A stretch of 58,189 nucleotides of DNA from Psychroflexus maritimus (GTDB taxonomy: Bacteria > Bacteroidota > Bacteroidia > Flavobacteriales > Flavobacteriaceae): contig NZ_JAANAS010000072.1 in NCBI RefSeq assembly GCF_011089875.1, positions 1-58,189 on the forward strand, read 5' to 3'. The notes below the pieces were generated by a model. It made no database searches, was not told the origin of the DNA, and saw nothing but the letters and a program-made list of their open reading frames with translations. The translations under genes were made by a program, and so were the position numbers. Shown in pieces: positions 33,676-41,121 of this stretch (within the stretch, counting starts at the first letter, position 1; every line of letters begins with the position of its first letter).

Positions 33676-33747
33676 GGATGAAGTTTTTCATAATAGATTG
33701 GTTAGTTACAAACCCCTACTCGCTCGAGTTAGGGGTTTGTTTTTTTA
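33676..33747 (+). ncRNA. Candidate small RNA of about 70 nt between rarA and tyrS
   Basis: The expected start lies 4-5 nt after the -7 box ending at 33671, and the RNA would end in the terminator hairpin at 33708-33747. The 5' part (about 33676-33707) is unstructured and AT-rich, which suits base pairing. There is no open frame with a usable start. The RNA would be convergent with and overlap the tyrS 3' end by 3 nt. Confidence 0.45.
33708..33747 (+). terminator. Strong terminator hairpin with plus-strand T-run
   Basis: ACAAACCCCTA (33708-33718) pairs with TAGGGGTTTGT (33730-33740), and a T7 run follows on the plus strand only. On the minus strand no T-run follows, so it serves a plus-strand transcript better than it serves tyrS. 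Confidence 0.8.
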
Positions 33748-35049
33748 ATTAACTAGCCTTATTAAAAAGGTGTTTTTCTTTCCTTTGTTTACTAGCACAT
33801 ACTTGCCATTAATCAAATCCTTTTCAGTGATTAAGTAATTGGCATCTACCTTGTTTTTATTTACGGCAATAGCATTAGATTTTAGGTTTCTCATGGCTTC
33901 AGAATTAGATTTCAAAAAGTTAGTTTTTGCCGCAAGTGCACCTACCATATCTAGTCCGTCTTCTATGATAGTACGTTTAATTTCAGCTTGAGGCACTCCT
34001 TCAAAAGCATCTAAAAAAGTAGCTTCATCTAAACTTGCAATATCTTCTATTGTACTTTTTCCAAAAATTACTTGTGTTGCTTTTTGAGCTTTTTTAAGCT
34101 CTTCTTCAGAATGAACCATTGTAGTAACTTCTTCTGCAAGCTTTTGCTGTAACTTCCTTAAATGAGGAGCTTCTTGATGATTTTGTATAAGTTGATTAAT
34201 TTCTTCCTCAGTTAACAGGGTAAAAATTTTGATAAACTTTGCTGCATCATCATCACTAGTATTCATCCAATATTGATAAAACTTGTAAGGTGAAGTCCGT
34301 TTGGGGTCTAGCCATATATTGCCTCCTTCCGTTTTGCCAAATTTGGTACCATCAGCTTTAGTTATTAGCGGGCAGGTAAGCGCGAAGCCCTTGGCATTTC
34401 CAATTCTTCTTATCATTTCTGTACCCGTTGTGATGTTCCCCCACTGGTCGCTTCCGCCCATCTGCAAACTACATTCTTCGGTTTGATAGAGGTGTAAAAA
34501 ATCGTAGCCTTGAACCAGTTGGTATGTAAATTCAGTAAAACTCATTCCTTCAGAAGATTCTGAAGAGAGACGTTTTTTTACAGAATCTTTTGCCATCATA
34601 TAGTTTACAGTAATGTGCTTGCCTACATCTCTAATAAATTCTAAAAAAGAAAAATCTTTCATCCAATTATAGTTGTTCACTACTTTTGCCGCTTGCGGAT
34701 GATGTTGGTCAAAATCTAAGAATTTAGCCAACTGTTGTTGTATAGATTTTTGATTGTGCAACAAGGTTTGTTCATCAAGTAAATTTCTTTCTTTTGATTT
34801 TCCAGAAGGATCGCCAATCATTCCTGTTGCGCCACCAATTAGAGCTAAGGGGCGGTGGCCAGATAATTGAAAATGCTTTAACAACATCACGCCAACTAAA
34901 TGACCTATATGTAATGAATCTGCTGTTGGGTCAATTCCAACATAAGCAGTTCTTGGTTTTTCATTTAGATGCTCTTTTGTTCCTGGCATTACATCATGAA
35001 GCATACCACGCCAAGTTACTTCGTTTATAAAATCTTTGTTCATTATCAT
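33745..35049 (-). CDS. tyrS: Tyrosyl-tRNA synthetase
   Basis: 434 residues of class I aaRS. It charges tRNA-Tyr. The HIGH-like motif is [10 protein letters not shown] near 46-55, the tyrosine pocket includes [16 protein letters not shown] and [13 protein letters not shown], and the KMSKS-like loop is [10 protein letters not shown]. The C-terminal S4-like RNA-binding part ends in ...[13 protein letters not shown]. The start may be ATG 35049 or the second ATG at 35043 ([17 protein letters not shown]). A -7 box TATCTTTG (minus, 35072-35065) lies upstream. Confidence 0.95.
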   Translation of the reverse strand: MIMNKDFINEVTWRGMLHDVMPGTKEHLNEKPRTAYVGIDPTADSLHIGHLVGVMLLKHFQLSGHRPLALIGGATGMIGDPSGKSKERNLLDEQTLLHNQKSIQQQLAKFLDFDQHHPQAAKVVNNYNWMKDFSFLEFIRDVGKHITVNYMMAKDSVKKRLSSESSEGMSFTEFTYQLVQGYDFLHLYQTEECSLQMGGSDQWGNITTGTEMIRRIGNAKGFALTCPLITKADGTKFGKTEGGNIWLDPKRTSPYKFYQYWMNTSDDDAAKFIKIFTLLTEEEINQLIQNHQEAPHLRKLQQKLAEEVTTMVHSEEELKKAQKATQVIFGKSTIEDIASLDEATFLDAFEGVPQAEIKRTIIEDGLDMVGALAAKTNFLKSNSEAMRNLKSNAIAVNKNKVDANYLITEKDLINGKYVLVNKGKKNTFLIRLVN

Positions 35050-35064
35050 CTTGAATTTATGTCA

Positions 35065-35072
35065 CAAAGATA
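35065..35072 (-). promoter_or_regulatory. -7 box TATCTTTG of tyrS
   Basis: The minus-strand box lies in the 69-bp divergent spacer, 15 nt before the first tyrS ATG. Confidence 0.5.
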
Positions 35073-35106
35073 TTATAATGAAAAAATTTACCCTATTGAA
35101 TATAAG

Positions 35107-35114
35107 TATATTTG
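35107..35114 (+). promoter_or_regulatory. -7 box TATATTTG 4 nt before the SDR gene start
   Basis: The consensus box ends 4 nt before ATG 35119; the mRNA would be leaderless or nearly so. It rules out longer in-frame starts upstream. Confidence 0.55.
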
Positions 35115-35118
35115 CAAA

Positions 35119-36138
35119 ATGATTTTAATAACTGGCACAACAGGTCTTGTAGGCACGCATTTATTAGCTCACTTGTTTTTAAAAGACGAAAATGCTAAGC
35201 ATATTATAGGCGTCTATAGAAGTGAAGACAAAAAAAACTTTACTTTAAAGGTGATTTTTGAGGTATATGGAGTTCAACTCGCTAAGCAAGCTGAACAAAT
35301 TCATTGGGAAAAGGGGGACATTTGTGACCTCCCTTTTTTGGAAGGAGTGTTTAGCGATGTTAATGAAGTATATCATTGTGCGGGTATTATTTCGAATGCT
35401 CCTTCTAGAGAAAAAGAACTTAGAAAAGTTAATATTGAAGGTACTGCACATTTAATCAATTTAAGTATAGCAAATAATATAGATAAGTTTTGTCACTTAA
35501 GTTCAATTGCCAGCTTAGGAGAAGCCCCAAGAAATGAACTAATTAATGAGGAACACTACCGTGAAGAACAAGGAAAAACCAGCCTTTATAGTATTTCTAA
35601 ATACGGAGGAGAAATGGAAGTTTGGCGCGGCACACAAGAAGGTTTAAAAGCGGTAATTATTAATCCAGGGGTTATTATTGGTGAAGGTTTTTACACTTCT
35701 GGAAGCGGCGAACTTATTGATAAAGCTAATAAAGGATTTCCTATTTATGTTGATAAAATAACAGGATTTGTAGATGTTAAAGACGTTGTAAGCGCCATGT
35801 ATATTGCTTTAAATTCAACTATCACTAATGAACGTTTCATTTTAGTAGCTGAAAACAGAAGATTAAAAGATATTCAAGTTGAATTAGCTGAAAAACTTGG
35901 AAAGAAAAAACCCTATATTTCTCTTCAGAAATGGATGCTTGTGTTACTGATAAGTGTAGAATATATATTGAGTTTATTTAAACTTACTTCTAGAAAACTA
36001 AGCTATACGGTAGTAAATGATGCGTTAAAAAACAGTTTTTACGATTCAGAAAAATCCGTAACACAATTAAAAATAAAATATACTTCGGTAACCAAAAGCC
36101 TAGACCGCGTTGCGAAACATTATTTAAGCAACAAGTAA
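35119..36138 (+). CDS. NAD-dependent epimerase/dehydratase (extended SDR)
   Basis: 339 residues. The nucleotide motif ILITGTTGLVGTHLL is at the N-terminus. The catalytic YSISKYGGE supplies Tyr and Lys, and an upstream HLSSIASLG supplies the Ser. The C-terminal third has a hydrophobic segment (WMLVLLISVEYILSLFKL), as in the membrane-associated 3-beta-HSD/epimerase-like group. The substrate is unknown. The start ATG 35119 is set by the -7 box and by the start of the Rossmann fold. It is divergent from tyrS and convergent with the DUF4296 gene. Confidence 0.87.
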   Translation: MILITGTTGLVGTHLLAHLFLKDENAKHIIGVYRSEDKKNFTLKVIFEVYGVQLAKQAEQIHWEKGDICDLPFLEGVFSDVNEVYHCAGIISNAPSREKELRKVNIEGTAHLINLSIANNIDKFCHLSSIASLGEAPRNELINEEHYREEQGKTSLYSISKYGGEMEVWRGTQEGLKAVIINPGVIIGEGFYTSGSGELIDKANKGFPIYVDKITGFVDVKDVVSAMYIALNSTITNERFILVAENRRLKDIQVELAEKLGKKKPYISLQKWMLVLLISVEYILSLFKLTSRKLSYTVVNDALKNSFYDSEKSVTQLKIKYTSVTKSLDRVAKHYLSNK

Positions 36139-36152
36139 GCTTATGTAATTCA

Positions 36153-36590
36153 TTAGTTTTCCTTTCGCTTTATTTCCTTTATAAATTTATTTTCCAAAGA
36201 ATCTCTTCCTTTTTCTGAGTTTAGTCTTTTAATGCTATCGTTTAGTTTTCTAATGGAATCAAAATAAACTCTCTTAGCGTCAATTCTTTCGCCAACCCGC
36301 TTGTAAATTGTTTGATTTACTTCATAATTTTCATTATAATAAGCAATATTTTGCGCTAAGACACTACTATCAACTTCATATTTTCTAAGTAGGTATTTAT
36401 TCATGTCCTGATCAAACTTTCTTAGCTTATATTCATTTAAGCTTAGAGCGGCGTCATAGATGGCTAAATCGGTTAAAATATCAACCATGACATCTTCTTC
36501 AAGAAGAGGTTTTGGTTTTTTGGCAAACTCTAAGTCTTGGCAAGAAAAACCAAGTATTAATAATACTGTAAATAATAACTTTTTTATCAT
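36153..36590 (-). CDS. DUF4296-family lipoprotein
   Basis: 145 residues with lipobox ILGFSC (Cys17). The charged, mostly helical mature part includes LLEEDVMVDILTDLAIYDAAL near 30-50 and a Lys/Glu-rich coiled tail, the DUF4296 pattern. The function is unknown. It follows pyrC by 5 bp, an arrangement I recall from other flavobacteria (glycosyltransferase-pyrC-DUF4296). Confidence 0.85.
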   Translation of the reverse strand: MIKKLLFTVLLILGFSCQDLEFAKKPKPLLEEDVMVDILTDLAIYDAALSLNEYKLRKFDQDMNKYLLRKYEVDSSVLAQNIAYYNENYEVNQTIYKRVGERIDAKRVYFDSIRKLNDSIKRLNSEKGRDSLENKFIKEIKRKEN

Positions 36591-36595
36591 TTAAT

Positions 36596-37945
36596 TTAAG
36601 ATCGATTAAATGTTAAGCGTTCTCCTCTATAATTATTAGCCAAATTGGTGAATTTAAAATTGTGATAAAGTAAATTCCCATTAACAAAGGTGTGTGTAAT
36701 GCGAGAATTGAATGTAGTGTCTTGAAAAGGTGACCAACCACACTTATACAAAATATTATCCTTACTTACTCGCCAAGGCGAATTTAAGTCAACCAAAACT
36801 AAATCTGCTTTATAACCTTCTTTAATAAAGCCTCTATTTTCTATTTCAAATAATATTGCTGGATTATGGCATGCCTTTTCTACAATTTTTTCAAGGCTTA
36901 ATTTTCCTTCATGATAAAACTGCAACAAAGCAGGTAATGCATGTTGCACAAGAGGTCCGCCACTAGGTGCTTTTAAGTAAGTGTTATTTTTTTCATCTAA
37001 TGTATGCGGAGCATGGTCGGTAGCCAAAACATCTAAAAGATTTTCATTAAGCGCTTTCAAAAGAGCTTTTTGGTCTTTTTTAGTTTTCACTGCTGGGTTC
37101 CATTTAATGTGGGTACCTTTATCTTTGTAATCCTGATTGTTGAACCAGAGGTGATGAATACAAACTTCAGCCGTTATTTTTTTGTCTTTTAAAGGTTTTT
37201 TGTTAGAAAACAACGAAAGCTCTTTAGCAGTAGAAAGGTGAAAAACATGTAATCTGGCTCCCGTTTCTTTGGCTAATTTTACGGCATTAGAAGATGATAA
37301 ATAACAAGCTTCTTCGCTTCTTATTTCGGGATGTTTTTCTATTGGTATAGCCTCTCCAAATTCATCTATATGAGCTTGTGTATTTTTTTTGATTGTTGTT
37401 TCATCTTCACAATGCGTAGAAATAATGACCGGTGAGTTTTTGAAAATTTCCCGAAGCACATTTGCATTATCAACTAGCATATTACCTGTAGAAGAACCGA
37501 GAAACAACTTGAGGCCTGCTACTTCCCTTGGATTAATTTTTTTGATTTCTTCAAGGTTATCATTTGTTCCACCAAGCATAAACGAATAATTAGCAATAGA
37601 ATCTTGCTTAGCTATACTCATTTTCTCCTCTAATCTTTTTATAGTAGTGGTTTGAGGATTGGTGTTAGGCATTTCTATAAAGGAAGTGATTCCTCCGGCA
37701 ATAGCCGCTTTAGCACCTGTTGCAATAGTTTCCTTATGGGTTAAACCAGGTTCTCTAAAATGTACTTGGTCATCAATTAGCCCCGGTAATAAATATTTTC
37801 CTTCGGCATCAATTACTTGAACATCGTTAGACTTCATGCTAATTGAACTAGAAATTTCAGCAATAATGCCGTTTTCTAGATAAACATCACCTTCACTAAT
37901 AGTATTTTCATTAACTATTTTGGCATTTTTAATGAGGGTTTTCAT
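36596..37945 (-). CDS. pyrC: Dihydroorotase-family amidohydrolase (PyrC-like)
   Basis: 449 residues. It would cyclise carbamoyl-aspartate to dihydroorotate in pyrimidine synthesis. Motifs are DDQVHFREPG near 58-67, EMPNTNP, STHCEDE (metal His), EVCIHHLWF (metal His), and LATDHAPHT (catalytic Asp). The first His of the usual DxHxH motif is Gln60 here; I recall the same change in related flavobacterial sequences. The start is ATG 37945: the longer frame overlaps the -7 box TAAATTTG (minus, 37971-37964). It lies in a glycosyltransferase-pyrC-DUF4296 row. Confidence 0.88.
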   Translation of the reverse strand: MKTLIKNAKIVNENTISEGDVYLENGIIAEISSSISMKSNDVQVIDAEGKYLLPGLIDDQVHFREPGLTHKETIATGAKAAIAGGITSFIEMPNTNPQTTTIKRLEEKMSIAKQDSIANYSFMLGGTNDNLEEIKKINPREVAGLKLFLGSSTGNMLVDNANVLREIFKNSPVIISTHCEDETTIKKNTQAHIDEFGEAIPIEKHPEIRSEEACYLSSSNAVKLAKETGARLHVFHLSTAKELSLFSNKKPLKDKKITAEVCIHHLWFNNQDYKDKGTHIKWNPAVKTKKDQKALLKALNENLLDVLATDHAPHTLDEKNNTYLKAPSGGPLVQHALPALLQFYHEGKLSLEKIVEKACHNPAILFEIENRGFIKEGYKADLVLVDLNSPWRVSKDNILYKCGWSPFQDTTFNSRITHTFVNGNLLYHNFKFTNLANNYRGERLTFNRS

Positions 37946-37963
37946 TTTATGGATTTTAATGAG

Positions 37964-37971
37964 CAAATTTA
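37964..37971 (-). promoter_or_regulatory. -7 box TAAATTTG of pyrC
   Basis: The minus-strand consensus box lies 18 nt before ATG 37945. It decides that start and suggests that pyrC is transcribed independently of the glycosyltransferase. Confidence 0.5.
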
Positions 37972-38011
37972 GTAAATAGCATTTTGATAATAGCTTAATG
38001 CTTGCTTAAAG

Positions 38012-38743
38012 TTAATTGATTTTTCCAAACCAACTTTTAAGTTTAAGTTTTACTACACCAAAAATTGCTTCCCAGATAATACTAGTATTCATCTTAGATT
38101 TTCCCTTGCTGCGATCGGTAAAAACAACGGGGAACTCTACTATATTAAAACCCAACTGATAAGCTATAAATTTCATCTCAATTTGAAAAGCATAGCCCAC
38201 AAATTTAACTTTATCTAAATTAATTTTTTGAAGCACTTCCTTGCGAAAACCAACAAATCCAGCTGTTGAATCATTAATTGGCAAGCCGGTTATAAATTTC
38301 ACGTATTTTGAAGCTAACCACGACATTAAGATACGCTTCATTGGCCAATTTACAACATTAACGCCTTTTACATACCTTGACCCAATAACCACGTCTGCTT
38401 TTTTGTGATGAAGCATATTAAACATTGGAAGTAAGTCTTTAGGGGCGTGAGAAAAATCTGCATCCATTTCAAAAACAAAATCATAATCGTTTGCTAGAGC
38501 CCACTTAAAACCTTCAATGTAAGCCGTACCTAAGCCACTTTTTTGTTTCCTTACAATGAGATGCAAAAACGACTGATTTGAAGTATCAATAAGCCTTTGA
38601 ACTATTTTATAAGTGCCATCCGGCGAAAAGTCATCAACCACTAATACATGAAAATCTTGTATTAAAAGAGAAATAGCTTGAATTATAGCTTCAATATTTT
38701 CGGCTTCATTATAAGTGGGTATGATTACAAGTTGTTTAGGCAT
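38012..38743 (-). CDS. Family 2 glycosyltransferase, polyprenol-phosphate mannose synthase-like
   Basis: 243 residues of GT-A fold. It starts VIIPTYNEAENIEAII, then has VVDDFSPDGT, the DxD-type metal motif MDADFSH near 94-100, and VIGSRYVKGVNVVNWP near 122-137, typical of DPM1-like synthases that load a sugar on polyprenyl phosphate at the inner membrane face. The C-terminal RSKGKSKM segment is also typical. There is no C-terminal membrane domain. The sugar donor cannot be read. It precedes pyrC on the same strand and is divergent from DUF4271. Confidence 0.9.
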   Translation of the reverse strand: MPKQLVIIPTYNEAENIEAIIQAISLLIQDFHVLVVDDFSPDGTYKIVQRLIDTSNQSFLHLIVRKQKSGLGTAYIEGFKWALANDYDFVFEMDADFSHAPKDLLPMFNMLHHKKADVVIGSRYVKGVNVVNWPMKRILMSWLASKYVKFITGLPINDSTAGFVGFRKEVLQKINLDKVKFVGYAFQIEMKFIAYQLGFNIVEFPVVFTDRSKGKSKMNTSIIWEAIFGVVKLKLKSWFGKIN

Positions 38744-38840
38744 CTTTCAAATTTGAGGCAAAAGTAAGTAATTAGAGAAGAATTCTCCTAACTAAAAACT
38801 TTAGCTTATTTTTGAACTCTTAATTTCTTAGATTATTGCT

Positions 38841-39494
38841 TTGAATAATGTACCTTTTAACTTCATTATTGATTTAATCAATATTTTTACCTTCGCAGTA
38901 CTTGTCTTTGTAAAGTTGAGGAACACTTCTTACTTTTACTCATTTATTCAACTTTTTTGGAAACCTAGATTTGTTCACCAAAACCTAAAGGAAAAAAATA
39001 AAGCCTACGGACTACAACTTACTTTTTATATCCTAACAGGATTACATTTTGGACTATTAATAAGCTGTTTTTTAATTGAATTTAATTGTATTGATTTTAC
39101 AAATTTTTGGAGCATTCTCTTAATCTGTACATCATTTATATTGATGTTTATAGGATTAAGGTTTGTAAGCATTAACCTAATTGGTTATGTATTTAAACTT
39201 AAAGACTACGCTACCTACTTGGCTTATTATAAGTTTAACAAAGCTATTTACTGGTTTTTTATTTTCTATTTAGGTCAAATTTTACTCAATTACAGTCCTT
39301 TAAACCCACAGTTTTTGGCTATTACAATAGGAAGTGTAGGAGCAATTTACTTGTTGATTTCTATCATTGATTTTCAGTTAAGATTTCAAAATGAAATAAT
39401 TAGGCATTGGTATTATTTTATTTTGTACCTTTGCACCCTCGAAATTGCTCCTTATATTATTTTATATAAAGCAATTTCTGAAAGCGTAAATTGA
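38841..39494 (+). CDS. DUF4271-family integral membrane protein
   Basis: 217 residues with six predicted membrane helices (from about 12-25 to 195-212). It is the DUF4271 family found beside hemD in Bacteroidota. The start is probably TTG 38841: upstream in frame only ATT ATT GCT separates it from a stop, and no ATG occurs before the first helix. The function is unknown. hemD follows after 10 bp, so co-transcription is likely. Confidence 0.82.
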   Translation: MNNVPFNFIIDLINIFTFAVLVFVKLRNTSYFYSFIQLFWKPRFVHQNLKEKNKAYGLQLTFYILTGLHFGLLISCFLIEFNCIDFTNFWSILLICTSFILMFIGLRFVSINLIGYVFKLKDYATYLAYYKFNKAIYWFFIFYLGQILLNYSPLNPQFLAITIGSVGAIYLLISIIDFQLRFQNEIIRHWYYFILYLCTLEIAPYIILYKAISESVN

Positions 39495-39504
39495 TAGAAA
39501 AATA

Positions 39505-40251
39505 ATGTATATGAAAGTGAAAACTATCCTTATTTCTCAACCCGAACCTAAAGTTGAAAACTCTCCTTACTCTGAATTACAAGATAAATTAAAGGTGAAA
39601 ATTGACTTTATTCCTTTTATTCATGTAGAAGGAGTGGATACGAAAGAAGTTAGGCAACAAAAAATTGACCTCAAGGATTTCTCTGCAATTATTTTTACTA
39701 GCAGAAACGCTATTGATAATTTTTTTAGAATAGCGGAAGAAATGAGGTATGAAGTACCCGACTCTTTAAAATATTTTTGCCAAAGTGAAGCCGTTGCTTA
39801 TTACTTGCAAAAGTATGTAGTTTATAGAAAGCGTAAAATTTACGTTGGTAAAAGAACTTTTGACGAATTAGTTCAAATCATCAAAAAACACAAAGAAGAA
39901 AACTATTTATTACCCTCTTCTGATGTTTTAAAACCAGTTATTCCAAAATCTCTTGACAAGGCTAAAGTAAAATGGAAAAGAGGAGTTTTTTACAGAACAG
40001 TTGTAAGTGATTTATCTCATTTAGAAAAAGTTTTCTATGATGTTTTGGTATTCTTTAGTCCTAGTGGAATTAAATCATTGTACGAAAACTTTCCAGATTT
40101 TGAACAAAAAAACACAAAAATTGCTGTTTTTGGAAACTCAACGATTAAGGCCGCTAAAGAAAAAGGTTTAAAAATAAACATCAAAGCTCCTACGCCAGAA
40201 ACACCTTCAATGACTATGGCGCTTGAAAATTACATTAAAAATAGTAAGTAA
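39505..40251 (+). CDS. hemD: Uroporphyrinogen-III synthase
   Basis: 248 residues. It cyclises hydroxymethylbilane with inversion of ring D in haem synthesis. Sequence conservation in HemD is low, but the two-lobed pattern is there: AIIFTSRNAIDNFF in lobe one, then VLVFFSPSGIKSLYE, IAVFGNSTIKAAKEKG and APTPETPSM near the C-terminus. The start could be the first or third residue (MYMKVK). It is co-transcribed with DUF4271. hemA is 25 kb away, not clustered. Confidence 0.88.
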   Translation: MYMKVKTILISQPEPKVENSPYSELQDKLKVKIDFIPFIHVEGVDTKEVRQQKIDLKDFSAIIFTSRNAIDNFFRIAEEMRYEVPDSLKYFCQSEAVAYYLQKYVVYRKRKIYVGKRTFDELVQIIKKHKEENYLLPSSDVLKPVIPKSLDKAKVKWKRGVFYRTVVSDLSHLEKVFYDVLVFFSPSGIKSLYENFPDFEQKNTKIAVFGNSTIKAAKEKGLKINIKAPTPETPSMTMALENYIKNSK

Positions 40252-40311
40252 TAATTTATCCCTATTTCTAGCATTAACTTATTTTAATCGAAAGCTGCTA
40301 TAAATTTTAAA

Positions 40312-41121
40312 TTAGGGTTGTTTTATAAAGCTAAAATTGAGCTCACTTGAAGTTTTTAGTGAGCTTATTTTTTTCCCTTTATTCTGGTCATCATCTTTAA
40401 AAGAAGCTTCCTTAAGGTTCATTTTATTAAACGCTCTACTGTAAAAAACACGTCTTGTAGGGTAATTAGGATAAACTCCATGAAAAATTCCAGACTTTTT
40501 ATGCTCAAAAAGGGCTAAAATTAAATTTATTGCATCCACTCTTGAAATCAAATTGACTGGTGCTTGAGGTGATTTGACGTCCGTTTGGCCACTTAAAAAC
40601 TTAGCAGGATGACGCTCTCCCCCTACTAGTCCGCCTAAACGCAAAACCTGAATAGTTCTTGTTTTTGAAGAAAGCTTTAAAATTTTATTTTCAGCTTCTA
40701 TAAGTTGTTTTCCTACTATTGAAGTTGAATTAGGCAAGCTCAACTCTGTATATTCAGGGATGCCCACTTGATCTTCAAAAACGCTTGTGGTACTTACATA
40801 GATAAGATGTTGAATTTGAAATTGAGTGATTAGGCTAATAAGTTGAAGTAGTTTACTTACAAAATCAGTATCTTTATTACTTCTTAACTTGGGAGGAATA
40901 TTAACCAGTAAATGAGTTGTTTCTTTTAATTGATTGAAAAGATTTCCTTTATAATTTTCTTCTTGAAGTTCAAAAAGATGAGCTTGAATACCTAAATGAG
41001 TTAAACTTTCTACTTTTTCAATACGCGTTGATGTTCCCCAAACATCACAACCAATAGCTTGGAGTTGTATGGCTAACTCTTTCCCTAACCAACCTAAGCC
41101 TATGATTGCGTATTTATTCAT
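40312..41121 (-). CDS. SDR-like NAD(P)-binding protein (YeeZ type)
   Basis: 269 residues. The nucleotide motif IIGLGWLG is at 6-13, then STSVFEDQVG in place of a classical catalytic Ser, and LRLGGLVGGERHPAKFL, typical of YeeZ-like atypical SDRs. No YxxxK is present in the usual position, so a classical dehydrogenase is unlikely. The substrate is unknown. Its ATG overlaps the stop of the M28 peptidase gene by 8 bp, so the two are translationally coupled. Confidence 0.82.
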   Translation of the reverse strand: MNKYAIIGLGWLGKELAIQLQAIGCDVWGTSTRIEKVESLTHLGIQAHLFELQEENYKGNLFNQLKETTHLLVNIPPKLRSNKDTDFVSKLLQLISLITQFQIQHLIYVSTTSVFEDQVGIPEYTELSLPNSTSIVGKQLIEAENKILKLSSKTRTIQVLRLGGLVGGERHPAKFLSGQTDVKSPQAPVNLISRVDAINLILALFEHKKSGIFHGVYPNYPTRRVFYSRAFNKMNLKEASFKDDDQNKGKKISSLKTSSELNFSFIKQP

